Shown here one piece after another: positions 1 to 7,766 of a stretch of 64,000 nt of DNA. Origin of the DNA: M1-B18 sp048264125 (GTDB lineage: Bacteria; Bacillota; Clostridia; Peptostreptococcales; Natronincolaceae); assembly GCA_048264125.1 (NCBI GenBank), contig JBLXDM010000004.1:1-64000 (forward strand), in the 5' to 3' direction. A program made the translations under genes and the position numbers. The notes under the pieces were generated by a model, which saw only the letters and a program-made list of their open reading frames with translations, searched no databases and was not told the origin of the DNA. The first letter of the stretch is position 1. Each line of letters opens with the position of its first letter.

Positions 1-313
1 AACGAAGCCTCGTAGCAGATTCATGTTATTCACCATATCCCAAAGACACCCGCTCCATGTATAAGGCCATGCTGCTTTCGCAGTTTAGCCGTTTCAGGCT
101 ACTCTTTATCCCGCACAGGACTTTAGTGACGGCTAACCTCCGCACCGGGAAGTATCAGTGCTCGTACTACCTCCCACAATGGTTGTGGTGTATCGGTATT
201 GACTCTGTACGGCAGAGGAATTGCACCTCTAAATTCAGCAGAAAAGTTCAACCAATTGGTTGGCGCGTTTTGTCCGGGTTACCAGCCCGAACTTATGGCG
301 CAACGCGGCGCAC
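1..313 (-). mobile_element. Probable 5' part of a group II intron, cut by window edge
   Basis: Read on the minus strand from 313 leftward, the segment begins GTGCGCC, which matches the conserved GUGYG start of group II introns. A series of short stems typical of domain I follows, including a GCGTT/AACGC pairing that encloses a GGGCTGGTAACCC-type hairpin, and later a stem capped by a GAAA loop (CTGCGAAAGCAG). The segment is clearly more GC-rich than the neighbouring chromosome and has no convincing reading frame in either direction. The intron-encoded reverse transcriptase and domains V-VI would lie left of the window, so the identification rests only on the 5' end. Another structured mobile RNA remains possible. 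Confidence 0.45.
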
Positions 314-487
314 CGTGTTTGCGACGTCCCTGAACCGGACCCTCAGAGGCTTTTTCCAGAGGTAGCGCTATGCGCCCGGTGAAGGGATGTAGCTGAGTCA
401 TTCTTCATGGGATGACCTACAGCGCTCTTCTTCATGCTCTTGCCCTCGAAGCCCTTTCGGAGACGCATTGTTAGATGACGCGCCCCT
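314..487. other. GC-rich non-coding segment upstream of the intron-like element
   Basis: This stretch separates the intron-like 5' end from the stop of the McrC-like gene. It is GC-rich, contains imperfect inverted repeats (for example around 385-440), and has no supported gene. It would be the 5' exon flank if the intron call is right. Confidence 0.3.
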
Positions 488-1864
488 CTAAAAACAATTT
501 TCCACAACATACTCTAGATTAGAAATAATCTTTGTAATAAGGTTATTTGCCTCTTTAATAATTCCAACCTTCATAGGTATTCCAATTATGAATACTGTAA
601 TTAGTAAATCATTCATCTCATTTTTGTAAGTAATAGTTTCGTATTCAACTTTTGTAGAAGGGTAACACAAAAAAGAAAACTTGTTTTTTGACTTTGAAAA
701 AGAACTGTAACAAATCAATTGATGTAAGTCATGTCTATGGTCTTCTTTCAGAATTTCGCTGAACTCATATCTATTAAAAAGATGAGATTTATATTTAGCA
801 TCTACCATTATTGAAAGGTCTTTTTTTATATAAAGTCCATCTGGTTCTAAGTACTTTAAAAGCCAATTATAGCTTTTGCTCGAATATCCGCCAAACTTGC
901 AGTTACTTAAAAACTTTCCTCCGATTTCAATTGAAGCCTGGTTAAAAATATATTGTACATATTTCTCAAATACATTGGCAAAATCAACACGCCAAGCACT
1001 GCAATCAGTCAGACTATGAGTTAATATTTTATTAGCGATTATTTTGCAATTTTTTACAGAAGTATTATCTGAAAAATGAATTTTTATATTCTTAACTTCT
1101 TTTGGCCTAAGGTTATTGAGTTTCTGCTCTAAATTGTTAATCCTTTCAGTTATTGAAGCCTTAATCTTTAGTGGGGTATTATGAGATAATAACTCATTTT
1201 TACAAATATCAAATACGTATTTAATTTGGCAAAATTCGCTATGTAGCTCACTTAAAACATTTTTTCTGGTAGGAAATCTCATTTTGTTTTCCACTTTAAA
1301 TTCTTTCTCCAAATACTTATTCCAATTTATTTGACCTGTACAATCAGTAACAATCTTTTCAATTGAGTCAAACTTTCGCCAATGCTTTTTTAAGAGTTCG
1401 TCTAGTGCCGCTATAAATTTAACTGCTTCAAGATACAGTGGTGGCCTAAAATTTCTACCTGAAGTTAATGGTAAACTATTCATTGACTCGGGATTAATAT
1501 TATTTTGCATCAAATCCAGTATTTCAATATAATCCTCATATCTATCTTTACCAGTGTATCTTGGGATAACAACAAAATCTCCTATTTGTTTTCCGGTATC
1601 TGGAGATCTTAACGGAATTGAGCCTACAAATTGTGAAGTTCGAAAATACAATGATGTGCTCTGATCGCTTCCTACAATAAATGGTGTTACTCCAAGAAAG
1701 TTAAATAAGTCTTTATTATAATCAATAAACTTTTGAAGGTACTGGGCTAAATATCTTTTATCTGCGGATTTAAACCACTTCTTTTGCAACTGTAACCCAT
1801 TGAGGAGTACTGATTTTTCTGTAAGACAAGGTATCTCACTAAACACATCTAGCGAATTATTCAT
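488..1864 (-). CDS. McrC-like nuclease subunit of a McrBC-type restriction system
   Basis: A 458-residue protein encoded directly after an McrB-like GTPase; the stop of the upstream gene overlaps this start by 4 nt. The C-terminal part carries a PD-(D/E)xK nuclease core: D342 in LEPDGLY, then D355 and K357 in MVDAKYKS, with Q382 downstream. This is the pattern expected of McrC/5-methylcytosine restriction nucleases. The first 330 residues probably bind the GTPase ring but show no motif I can name. In the known family McrC adds DNA cleavage to the McrB motor and acts on foreign modified DNA. No methyltransferase is visible between the intron-like element and 3.7 kb, which favours a modification-dependent (type IV) system. 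The gene is very AT-rich, as is common for acquired defence genes. Confidence 0.8.
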   Translation of the reverse strand: MNNSLDVFSEIPCLTEKSVLLNGLQLQKKWFKSADKRYLAQYLQKFIDYNKDLFNFLGVTPFIVGSDQSTSLYFRTSQFVGSIPLRSPDTGKQIGDFVVIPRYTGKDRYEDYIEILDLMQNNINPESMNSLPLTSGRNFRPPLYLEAVKFIAALDELLKKHWRKFDSIEKIVTDCTGQINWNKYLEKEFKVENKMRFPTRKNVLSELHSEFCQIKYVFDICKNELLSHNTPLKIKASITERINNLEQKLNNLRPKEVKNIKIHFSDNTSVKNCKIIANKILTHSLTDCSAWRVDFANVFEKYVQYIFNQASIEIGGKFLSNCKFGGYSSKSYNWLLKYLEPDGLYIKKDLSIMVDAKYKSHLFNRYEFSEILKEDHRHDLHQLICYSSFSKSKNKFSFLCYPSTKVEYETITYKNEMNDLLITVFIIGIPMKVGIIKEANNLITKIISNLEYVVENCF

Positions 1865-3246
1865 TCGTATAGTGACACCCCAATTCTATTCATAAAATAA
1901 TTATTAAATTCTTCTTTTGCACTCTTTAAAAGTCCCTCTAATAAGTACTCTTTAACAAGTGGATAAATTTCATATTTTATTCGATTTTCCATCTCGGCTT
2001 TTGAAGACGCAATAAAATAACCTTGTCCAGGTAAGAGCGCTAATTCTTCAGAAGTTGCATACCAATTGAAAATTTCTTGAATCCGTATAAAATCATTTTT
2101 AAAAAAATGTACTGAATCTATAGATTTGGGATTTAAAGTATACCAAGCAAATCTTCTTCTTAAGGCAAAATCTACAACGGCCAAACTTCTATCAGCAGTA
2201 TTCATAGTGGCTATTACATAAAAGTTTTCTGGAAGCTTGTTGATTAAAAGTCCCGGAGCTATTTCTATATTAACATTTTCAATATCCTGCTTATGTTCAA
2301 AAAGATAAAATATTGGTCCAAGAACATTGGAAAGATTTGCTCTATTTATTTCATCAATAATCAAAATTGTATCTTGTTTTTTTTCAATACAATGCTGGAT
2401 AGATTTCGTAAATATTCCTGGTGAACTAGTGTAAGATAATGTTCCCGATTTAACGTCGGGTCTAATACCATATATAAAATCTGAATATGACACCTCAGCA
2501 TGGAATTGTGTAAAGAAAACACTCGTTTTTTTTCGTTCAGCAATAAGTTTAGCTAATCGTGTCTTTCCTGTTCCAGGAGCACCTTGCAAAACAACAAACT
2601 TTCTTTCGTCTAGTAATTTTTGAACTTCTTCTTCATCGTTGACTGACACTCTTAAGATAAAAGGAGCAAGAGCACCTTCAATAGCTTTTCTATGATTATT
2701 ATTTGTAGGCCAATCTCTCAATTTTGCATAGGCAGCAACGAAAGCAGCAATAACTTTTTTTCCCTCATCGGATTCAGGGTTTTCAACAATCTGGCAAGCA
2801 GGCAATACTTTTGAATAAGTTTTTATTGTATTTTTTATATGTAATAACGACAAATGCCCTAGAATTGACTTTGGCAAGCTTGTTTCAATATCAGAAAAAG
2901 AACTCTTACAAAAACCATTTTCATCAACTAACAAAGAAAATAGTCTTCTTAATCCAGGATATGTTGATAATTCATAATCATTTTTAAATCCATATGAACC
3001 AATACCCAAGCAAACAAGCCAAGGTTTAGAATCATTACTTGGAAATATCGTTAAGGAAAAATCATGAAACGGACCGGACGTATCTTCTTCTGGGTGAATG
3101 AATCCAAAATATGCTCCGTTATCTTTTAACGCATCAGCTCCAGTGTTATTTCTAAGAATATAAGGTTTATTGAATTCAGCATCAGTTTTTGCCCCAAATT
3201 CTTTAGCTTTTTCAATAATAAATCTTCTTAAAATATCTATGCTCAT
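1861..3246 (-). CDS. McrB-like AAA+ GTPase of a McrBC-type restriction system
   Basis: About 461 residues. The first ~200 residues form a separate N-terminal region, probably the DNA-recognition part. An AAA+ motor follows: Walker A GAPGTGKT (about 223-230), Walker B ILIIDE (about 295-300), the McrB signature MNTADRS (about 349-355) and an arginine-finger region ALRRRF (about 362-367). An AAAGGAG ribosome site precedes the start. I take the ATG at 3246; an adjacent TTG at 3249 is possible. It is co-transcribed with the McrC-like nuclease, and together they should form a restriction complex that translocates on DNA and cleaves it. The target base modification cannot be read from the sequence. 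Confidence 0.82.
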   Translation of the reverse strand: MSIDILRRFIIEKAKEFGAKTDAEFNKPYILRNNTGADALKDNGAYFGFIHPEEDTSGPFHDFSLTIFPSNDSKPWLVCLGIGSYGFKNDYELSTYPGLRRLFSLLVDENGFCKSSFSDIETSLPKSILGHLSLLHIKNTIKTYSKVLPACQIVENPESDEGKKVIAAFVAAYAKLRDWPTNNNHRKAIEGALAPFILRVSVNDEEEVQKLLDERKFVVLQGAPGTGKTRLAKLIAERKKTSVFFTQFHAEVSYSDFIYGIRPDVKSGTLSYTSSPGIFTKSIQHCIEKKQDTILIIDEINRANLSNVLGPIFYLFEHKQDIENVNIEIAPGLLINKLPENFYVIATMNTADRSLAVVDFALRRRFAWYTLNPKSIDSVHFFKNDFIRIQEIFNWYATSEELALLPGQGYFIASSKAEMENRIKYEIYPLVKEYLLEGLLKSAKEEFNNYFMNRIGVSLYE

Positions 3247-3249
3247 CAA

Positions 3250-3726
3250 ATCAATCTCCTTTAGTTTTTTATTTGGCTATTTCTTTTTTACATTATATCA
3301 TTATAGTTATTTTGTAAAACACTAGGTTTACTCCGAAGACATTCCTTGTTCAGAGGCATGTTATCTAACTACTCAATTCCCGAACCATTTTTCGCTTTTC
3401 ATACCATATATAAGATATTTGAGAATAATATTTCGTGAAAATTTGCTTATTGGTGTAAGTATACCCCCCTGACTCCTTTCAATCCGCTCTCAAGAAGATG
3501 CGTTGCAAAGGAGTGCCCTAATAACCTTTATCACAGATTGCTCTCCTTTATTTGTATATTTATTTATGTATTTTCTACATATTCTACCATTTTCCTTTAT
3601 TTATAACAAATTATAACAATTTTACAATTCGACATTGATGCCTCAATATATTGGATAACTAACGTTTTGATTACTATAATATGATATAATTTGATTAGCA
3701 TGTAGTTCCTAAGGAGGTATCTTAAT
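3250..3726. other. AT-rich intergenic region between divergent genes
   Basis: It separates the minus-strand McrBC genes from the plus-strand gene at 3727. Close to the plus gene are TATAAT hexamers at 3675-3680 and 3685-3690. The first has TTGGAT at 3651-3656 as a possible -35 with an 18-base spacer. I see no RNA gene or further coding region. Confidence 0.4.
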
Positions 3727-4227
3727 ATGCGGCATTCGAAGAGCTTGATTCTTTGGACTGTTTTAATTCTGCTAGCTGGTATTACATTTATAAGCTTCAG
3801 GAAAGACTTTTATAGTTTTAATGGCAAAAGGCTTGGCAAGGAGATTTCCTTTGGTGAGGTCTATTCCAAGACCCCCAACGAAATTGCTAAGCTGCGGATT
3901 AGAAACGGCACAAATGGTGAGGCTTACATAACTGATGATTCCGAAAAAATTCAGGAGTTTTTAGAGCTTATGGGGGAGCTTACCTTTATTCGGGCCAAGG
4001 ATCAGCGGCATTTTGTGGGCTGGAGCTATTATGTGGATTTAATAGACGACAATGAAGAGAAAAGCTGGTTTCGAATCACCTACCCAAGAGTAAGCTTCGC
4101 CTTATATAGTTTCAATTCTTCCACTTTGAAGAGTCCATATTACCAAATGGAGGCCGACTTTGACATTACGGAGAAGCTAGATGATTTTTTCAGCAGCATG
4201 CAGCTATCAGGTATAGCTCTGCCATAG
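3727..4227 (+). CDS. Membrane-anchored protein of unknown function
   Basis: A 166-residue protein behind a strong ribosome site (AAGGAGG at 3711-3717). Residues ~7-25 form one hydrophobic segment (LILWTVLILLAGITFISF) that would serve as an uncleaved signal anchor. The remainder is charged and presumably lies outside the membrane. No family motif is recognised. The only lone plus-strand gene in this stretch, it ends in a hairpin terminator shared with the convergent gene. Small single-anchor proteins of this shape are common in Clostridia, but no role can be assigned. Confidence 0.7.
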   Translation: MRHSKSLILWTVLILLAGITFISFRKDFYSFNGKRLGKEISFGEVYSKTPNEIAKLRIRNGTNGEAYITDDSEKIQEFLELMGELTFIRAKDQRHFVGWSYYVDLIDDNEEKSWFRITYPRVSFALYSFNSSTLKSPYYQMEADFDITEKLDDFFSSMQLSGIALP

Positions 4228-4238
4228 CCTACTATATT

Positions 4239-4284
4239 AAAAAAGCTCAAGCTTGAAATTATTGATTCAGGCTTGAGCTTTTTT
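4239..4284. terminator. Bidirectional intrinsic terminator
   Basis: AAGCTCAAGC (4243-4252) pairs perfectly with GCTTGAGCTT (4271-4280). An A-run precedes the stem and a T-run follows it, so it can stop transcription from both the plus gene at 3727 and the minus gene ending at 4287. Confidence 0.8.
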
Positions 4285-4286
4285 GC

Positions 4287-5246
4287 TTAAAATATTATCA
4301 AATGTATGATACCTCTTATAATTATACCTATTAGTGCGGCCTTCATTGCCGGCTTTACCACTGCTGCTGTCCGAGGTCCTGCGGAAGCAAGTAACGCTAT
4401 ACCTACGGGATCAAAGGGATTTATAGTAAAGCCAGCTATTCTGTTTAGCTCTGCAACACTTAAAAGTCCATTGGTCACTAGGTCCATAGTTACTGCCAGC
4501 ATTGCCGTACCCCCTGCTAGATACTTGCTGACTATGGGCAATACCGCCACTCCTGGAATTCCGATTTTTGTCAGTACTGGTGACAGCACCAGCTCTATTA
4601 TGCTTATAACTCCGAATTTCTTGAATACATTTACTAAAAACAAGGCTAATATCAATGGAGGGATTGATTTTAGTACTATCTGCATCCCCTCCTCACCACC
4701 ACTGAAGAGAACCTGTACTAGGCTTTTCTTTTCTTTGGCGGCGGCGGTCTCTATGGAAGCAGCTCCAAGAGCTTCATTATTCTCTGCTATGGCATCATTG
4801 CCGTCCTCCTTACGGGTTAGCCTGTAGGCTATAAAGCCTGCCGTCAGCCCCCCTATTAAGGAGGTTAGGATTGTAATCGGCATATTAAGCCCCACCACCA
4901 TCAATGGAAAGGTGGTATTGGCCTGTGACATTACAAGTATTGCTGCCAGTGTTGCTGCTATCATGCTTTTTGTTACGCCTTTATCATTCTCCATTAGCTT
5001 TAGGGTAACTATCGGTGCCGCAAAGTTTATAAATAATATTTGTATTATTGCAAAGGCCCCAAGCCCTGGCAAGCCGAATAATATTAATAGCGGCGATATT
5101 TTAACTGCAATTTTCTGCAGTATTCCCCGATCCTCAAGGGTCCTCATAAAGGCCATCATTATTACCATAACCGGCAATAATGTATACAATGATATATTTA
5201 CTCCTGTTTCTCCCGACTGTATCATTAAGTCAATAAATTCCTTCAT
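4287..5246 (-). CDS. Nucleoside-recognition (gate) domain membrane protein
   Basis: A 319-residue polytopic membrane protein. Two hydrophobic halves each resemble the gate domain shared by nucleoside transporters, SpoIIIM/spore-maturation proteins and YjiH-like proteins; the first contains FINFAAPIVTLKLMEND and the second the related PIVSKYLAGGTAMLAV. The halves are joined by a charged loop near residues 145-175 (RKEDGNDAIAENN). The family is assumed to move nucleosides or similar solutes, but substrates are mostly unproven. It lies 33 bp after an acetyltransferase on the same strand and ends at a strong terminator. The hydrophobicity makes a membrane protein certain; the exact substrate is unknown. 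Confidence 0.7.
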   Translation of the reverse strand: MKEFIDLMIQSGETGVNISLYTLLPVMVIMMAFMRTLEDRGILQKIAVKISPLLILFGLPGLGAFAIIQILFINFAAPIVTLKLMENDKGVTKSMIAATLAAILVMSQANTTFPLMVVGLNMPITILTSLIGGLTAGFIAYRLTRKEDGNDAIAENNEALGAASIETAAAKEKKSLVQVLFSGGEEGMQIVLKSIPPLILALFLVNVFKKFGVISIIELVLSPVLTKIGIPGVAVLPIVSKYLAGGTAMLAVTMDLVTNGLLSVAELNRIAGFTINPFDPVGIALLASAGPRTAAVVKPAMKAALIGIIIRGIIHLIIF

Positions 5247-5279
5247 CCTTATGCCTCCAACGCTTCTGTTCGATTTTTC

Positions 5280-5816
5280 TTAATCTATTTCCAAGCCCAT
5301 TGTTATACTATCGTAGAATATGCCCTGTATGCAAAATTCTCTGCTTTGCCTTCCCTCTTCAAGAAAGCCCAGCTCTTTATACAGATGAATTCCTACCGCA
5401 TTGTCACTTCTTACCCTCAGGTTTATTTTTCTAACCACTCCTGATGCTTTGCTCCACTCTATTAAATATTGAATCAGGGCCCTACCTACGCCACATCCCC
5501 AATATTCCTTTAGAACGCTTACACCAAATTCTCCTACATGGCTTACTCTAGGCCTCATTCCTCCAGTATAGCTTAGGTTTCCTATGATTTTATCCTCTAG
5601 AACCGCCACTATAAAGAGCTTATTATCTGTCTTGGATATTGAGCTTAAAAAGCTTCTTTCATCCTCCAGCGTCATTTTTATTTCTCCCGGACCGAAGGTT
5701 AAAAAATCCGATTCGCCCCCCACCTGCTCCAGATATTTCAGCATTTCCTCTGCATCCTTTGCCGTTGTCCTTCTAATGATCATTTCTCGTCCATCCTTCA
5801 GGCTATAGCTCTTCAT
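5280..5816 (-). CDS. GNAT family N-acetyltransferase
   Basis: 178 residues with the GNAT fold. The acetyl-CoA binding motif A is seen in EYWGCGVGRALIQYLIEWS (about 108-126). The C-terminal NLRVRSDNAVGIHLYKELGF is the usual motif-B region of ribosomal-protein or small-molecule acetyltransferases. The acceptor substrate cannot be predicted. It is followed closely by the nucleoside-gate membrane protein, and co-transcription is likely. Confidence 0.85.
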   Translation of the reverse strand: MKSYSLKDGREMIIRRTTAKDAEEMLKYLEQVGGESDFLTFGPGEIKMTLEDERSFLSSISKTDNKLFIVAVLEDKIIGNLSYTGGMRPRVSHVGEFGVSVLKEYWGCGVGRALIQYLIEWSKASGVVRKINLRVRSDNAVGIHLYKELGFLEEGRQSREFCIQGIFYDSITMGLEID

Positions 5817-5977
5817 ATAATCCCTCCTGCAGCGCCTTTTTTAGATAGAATTTACATAATATATTTATGTAAACCTCGACGCTTCCTTCCCTTATAATAT
5901 ACTATTCAATATACCACATCTATACTTCCATCGGCTATATGCTTTTCATCTAAGTTTATAGCTTTTTATTATCAGTA

Positions 5978-6241
5978 TTATAGCTTATACAAATACCATT
6001 TACAGGTATCCAGCTCATAGCTTAGCTCGAAGAGCCTCTGTTCTCCATTGATACAGCTTTCACAGGTGTATTTCAGCATCTTATTTCCAGCAAACTTATC
6101 CATGTCTCTTTTAATAATTTTTTCTACCTTGATTACTATATCTTCCTCATCCTCATTTATTAATTTAAACCTCACGGGCTTTGTATTTCCGTCGGGGTCA
6201 AAGCTGGCGATTACCGCTATAGGCCTTCTCAATAGCTTCAT
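5978..6241 (-). CDS. Small protein encoded next to a Y-family polymerase
   Basis: 87 residues with no membrane segment and a Cys pair (CESC at about 58-61). It starts 13 bp after the Y-family polymerase gene and must be read from the same transcript, behind the LexA box at 7550. The sequence is not one I can name. A YolD-like accessory role was considered because such small proteins accompany UvrX/ImuB-type polymerases, but the sequence does not clearly match. Function in DNA-damage tolerance is suggested by position only. Confidence 0.65.
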   Translation of the reverse strand: MKLLRRPIAVIASFDPDGNTKPVRFKLINEDEEDIVIKVEKIIKRDMDKFAGNKMLKYTCESCINGEQRLFELSYELDTCKWYLYKL

Positions 6242-6254
6242 TTAGATCAACTCC

Positions 6255-7520
6255 TTAAAGTATACTGCTCATCATCAAGTAATCATCATTGCCTACGCCC
6301 CCTGATATTGGTGAAACCTCTCCGTCGGTAAAGCTCCCCCTTATAACGGAATATTTTCCATACCTTTCTCTTATTGTGTCAATTGCATTGTCCAGACTAC
6401 GGCTTTTTTCCTGATTCCCCTCGTCAAAAAAAGAGTATTGAATGCATTCATCACTGCATAAATCCGTCACCCTTACCCCTAAGTGCCTTATTTTTTCCCC
6501 CTGCCAGCATTCATCAAAAAGCGCCTTTATAGCCTTGTAGATGATATTGGTAACATTGGTTGGAGAATATATCTTTCTTTGATGGGAATAGGTCTGAAGC
6601 TCTGCATTTCTAATAGAAACACTGATGACACTACAGCAGCAACCGGCCTCCCTTAGCCTTGCCCCCACAGATTCCGTCAGGGATAATAAAATTTTGTAGG
6701 CTATTTTTTTATCCTCCACATCAAATCTGATGGTAGTGCTATTTCCCATTCCCTTCATGGGTAAGTGTGAACCATTGACCACCTGCGACTCCTCTATGCC
6801 ATTGGCATAGCACCATATCAGATTGCCGAAGGACTTCAGCTTATCCTTCAAAAGCCCTGTATCTGCTGTCGCCAGGTCCCCTATGGTGTGTATATTGAGC
6901 TCCTTAAGCTTTCTTTCGGTTTTTCTTCCCACCATAAAAAGCTCTCCCACCGGTAGAGGCCACATTTTTCCCTCTAGCTCATGGGGCCATAGGGTGTGAA
7001 CCATGTCCGGCTTTTTCAGCTCCCCCGCCATCTTAGCCAAAAGCTTGTTGTGGCTTATACCCACATTGACGGTAAAGCCCATTTCTTTTTTTATTCTATC
7101 CTTTATTATATGGGCTGCTGCTAGAGGCTCTCCAAAGTGAACCTCCATTCCCGTGTAATCCAAAAAGAATTCATCCACCGAAAATCTCTGTATGGATGGG
7201 AAATATTCCTGTAGCAGCTTATATAGGGCATTGCTGGCCTTCATATATAGCTGATAATTGGGAGGCACCACCACCAGCTCCGGACATTTTTGCTTTGCCT
7301 GCCATATTACCTCACCCGTTGTAATCCCATACTTTTTTGCAGGTATGCTTTTAGCTAAAACAATGCCATGTCGGTCTGCTATAGAGCCCCCTACAACGGA
7401 TGAAATTTCTCTTAAATCCACACTGCTGCCCTGCTGCAGCTCATACGCCGCCTGCCAGGACAAGTAGGCAGAATTGACGTCAATATGCATTATTACTTTT
7501 TTACTGCTAAAGGACCTCAT
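6255..7520 (-). CDS. Y-family (DinB/UvrX-like) translesion DNA polymerase
   Basis: 421 residues. The polymerase metal-binding residues are D14 in HIDVNSAY and D116-E117 in SVDEFFLD. A thumb/helix-hairpin-helix region follows (about 170-240, ELFMVGRKTERKL) and then a little-finger domain. The C-terminus shows no intact beta-clamp peptide that I can point to. Such enzymes copy past DNA lesions at low fidelity. The start is fixed by an in-frame stop just upstream, and a perfect LexA/DinR operator lies 30 bp before the ATG, so SOS control is likely. It is followed at once by an 87-codon partner gene. Confidence 0.88.
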   Translation of the reverse strand: MRSFSSKKVIMHIDVNSAYLSWQAAYELQQGSSVDLREISSVVGGSIADRHGIVLAKSIPAKKYGITTGEVIWQAKQKCPELVVVPPNYQLYMKASNALYKLLQEYFPSIQRFSVDEFFLDYTGMEVHFGEPLAAAHIIKDRIKKEMGFTVNVGISHNKLLAKMAGELKKPDMVHTLWPHELEGKMWPLPVGELFMVGRKTERKLKELNIHTIGDLATADTGLLKDKLKSFGNLIWCYANGIEESQVVNGSHLPMKGMGNSTTIRFDVEDKKIAYKILLSLTESVGARLREAGCCCSVISVSIRNAELQTYSHQRKIYSPTNVTNIIYKAIKALFDECWQGEKIRHLGVRVTDLCSDECIQYSFFDEGNQEKSRSLDNAIDTIRERYGKYSVIRGSFTDGEVSPISGGVGNDDYLMMSSIL

Positions 7521-7549
7521 ATCTTCATCACGCTACCCTTCTAATTTCA

Positions 7550-7561
7550 GAACATATGTTC
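7550..7561. promoter_or_regulatory. LexA (DinR) SOS operator
   Basis: GAACATATGTTC is a perfect match to the Gram-positive LexA site GAAC-N4-GTTC. It lies 29-41 bp upstream of the polymerase start, where bound LexA would block initiation. Confidence 0.82.
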
Positions 7562-7624
7562 TATATTGATATTATATCACCATAAGTGAGAAATTAAAAC
7601 TAAAAATAAATAGCAAATTTAAAC

Positions 7625-7665
7625 AAAAAAACCGATATTAGTAAGCATACCAATACCGATTTTCC
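7625..7665 (-). terminator. Intrinsic terminator of the ABC-F gene
   Basis: On the minus strand AAATCGGTATT pairs, with two mismatches, with AATATCGGTTTT, and a T-run follows. It lies downstream of the ABC-F stop and before the polymerase promoter. Confidence 0.5.
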
Positions 7666-7689
7666 TTATATGTTTTCACACTATTTACG

Positions 7690-7766
7690 ATCTATGATCT
7701 ATGATCCTTAAATCTCTATTCTCTACTCTCTATTCACTATCTGTAATCTCTAATCTCTAATCACTA
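7690..7766. repeat. Low-complexity ATTCACTAT/TAATCTCTA repeat
   Basis: Degenerate direct repeats (TCTATGATC, CTCTATTC, ATTCACTAT, TAATCTCTAATC) fill the gap directly after the stop of the ABC-F gene. The same motif family recurs near 9.7, 9.96, 20.6 and 51.95 kb. Confidence 0.6.

Noticed and set aside
57..365. 102-codon plus-strand reading frame in the left end
   Set aside because: It runs antisense to the intron-like structured RNA, lacks a ribosome site and shows no family motif.
370..487. Resemblance to an integron attC site (GTTAGATG near 470)
   Set aside because: Only the GTTAGAT-like core matches; the matching 1L/2L pairing and an integrase are not visible.
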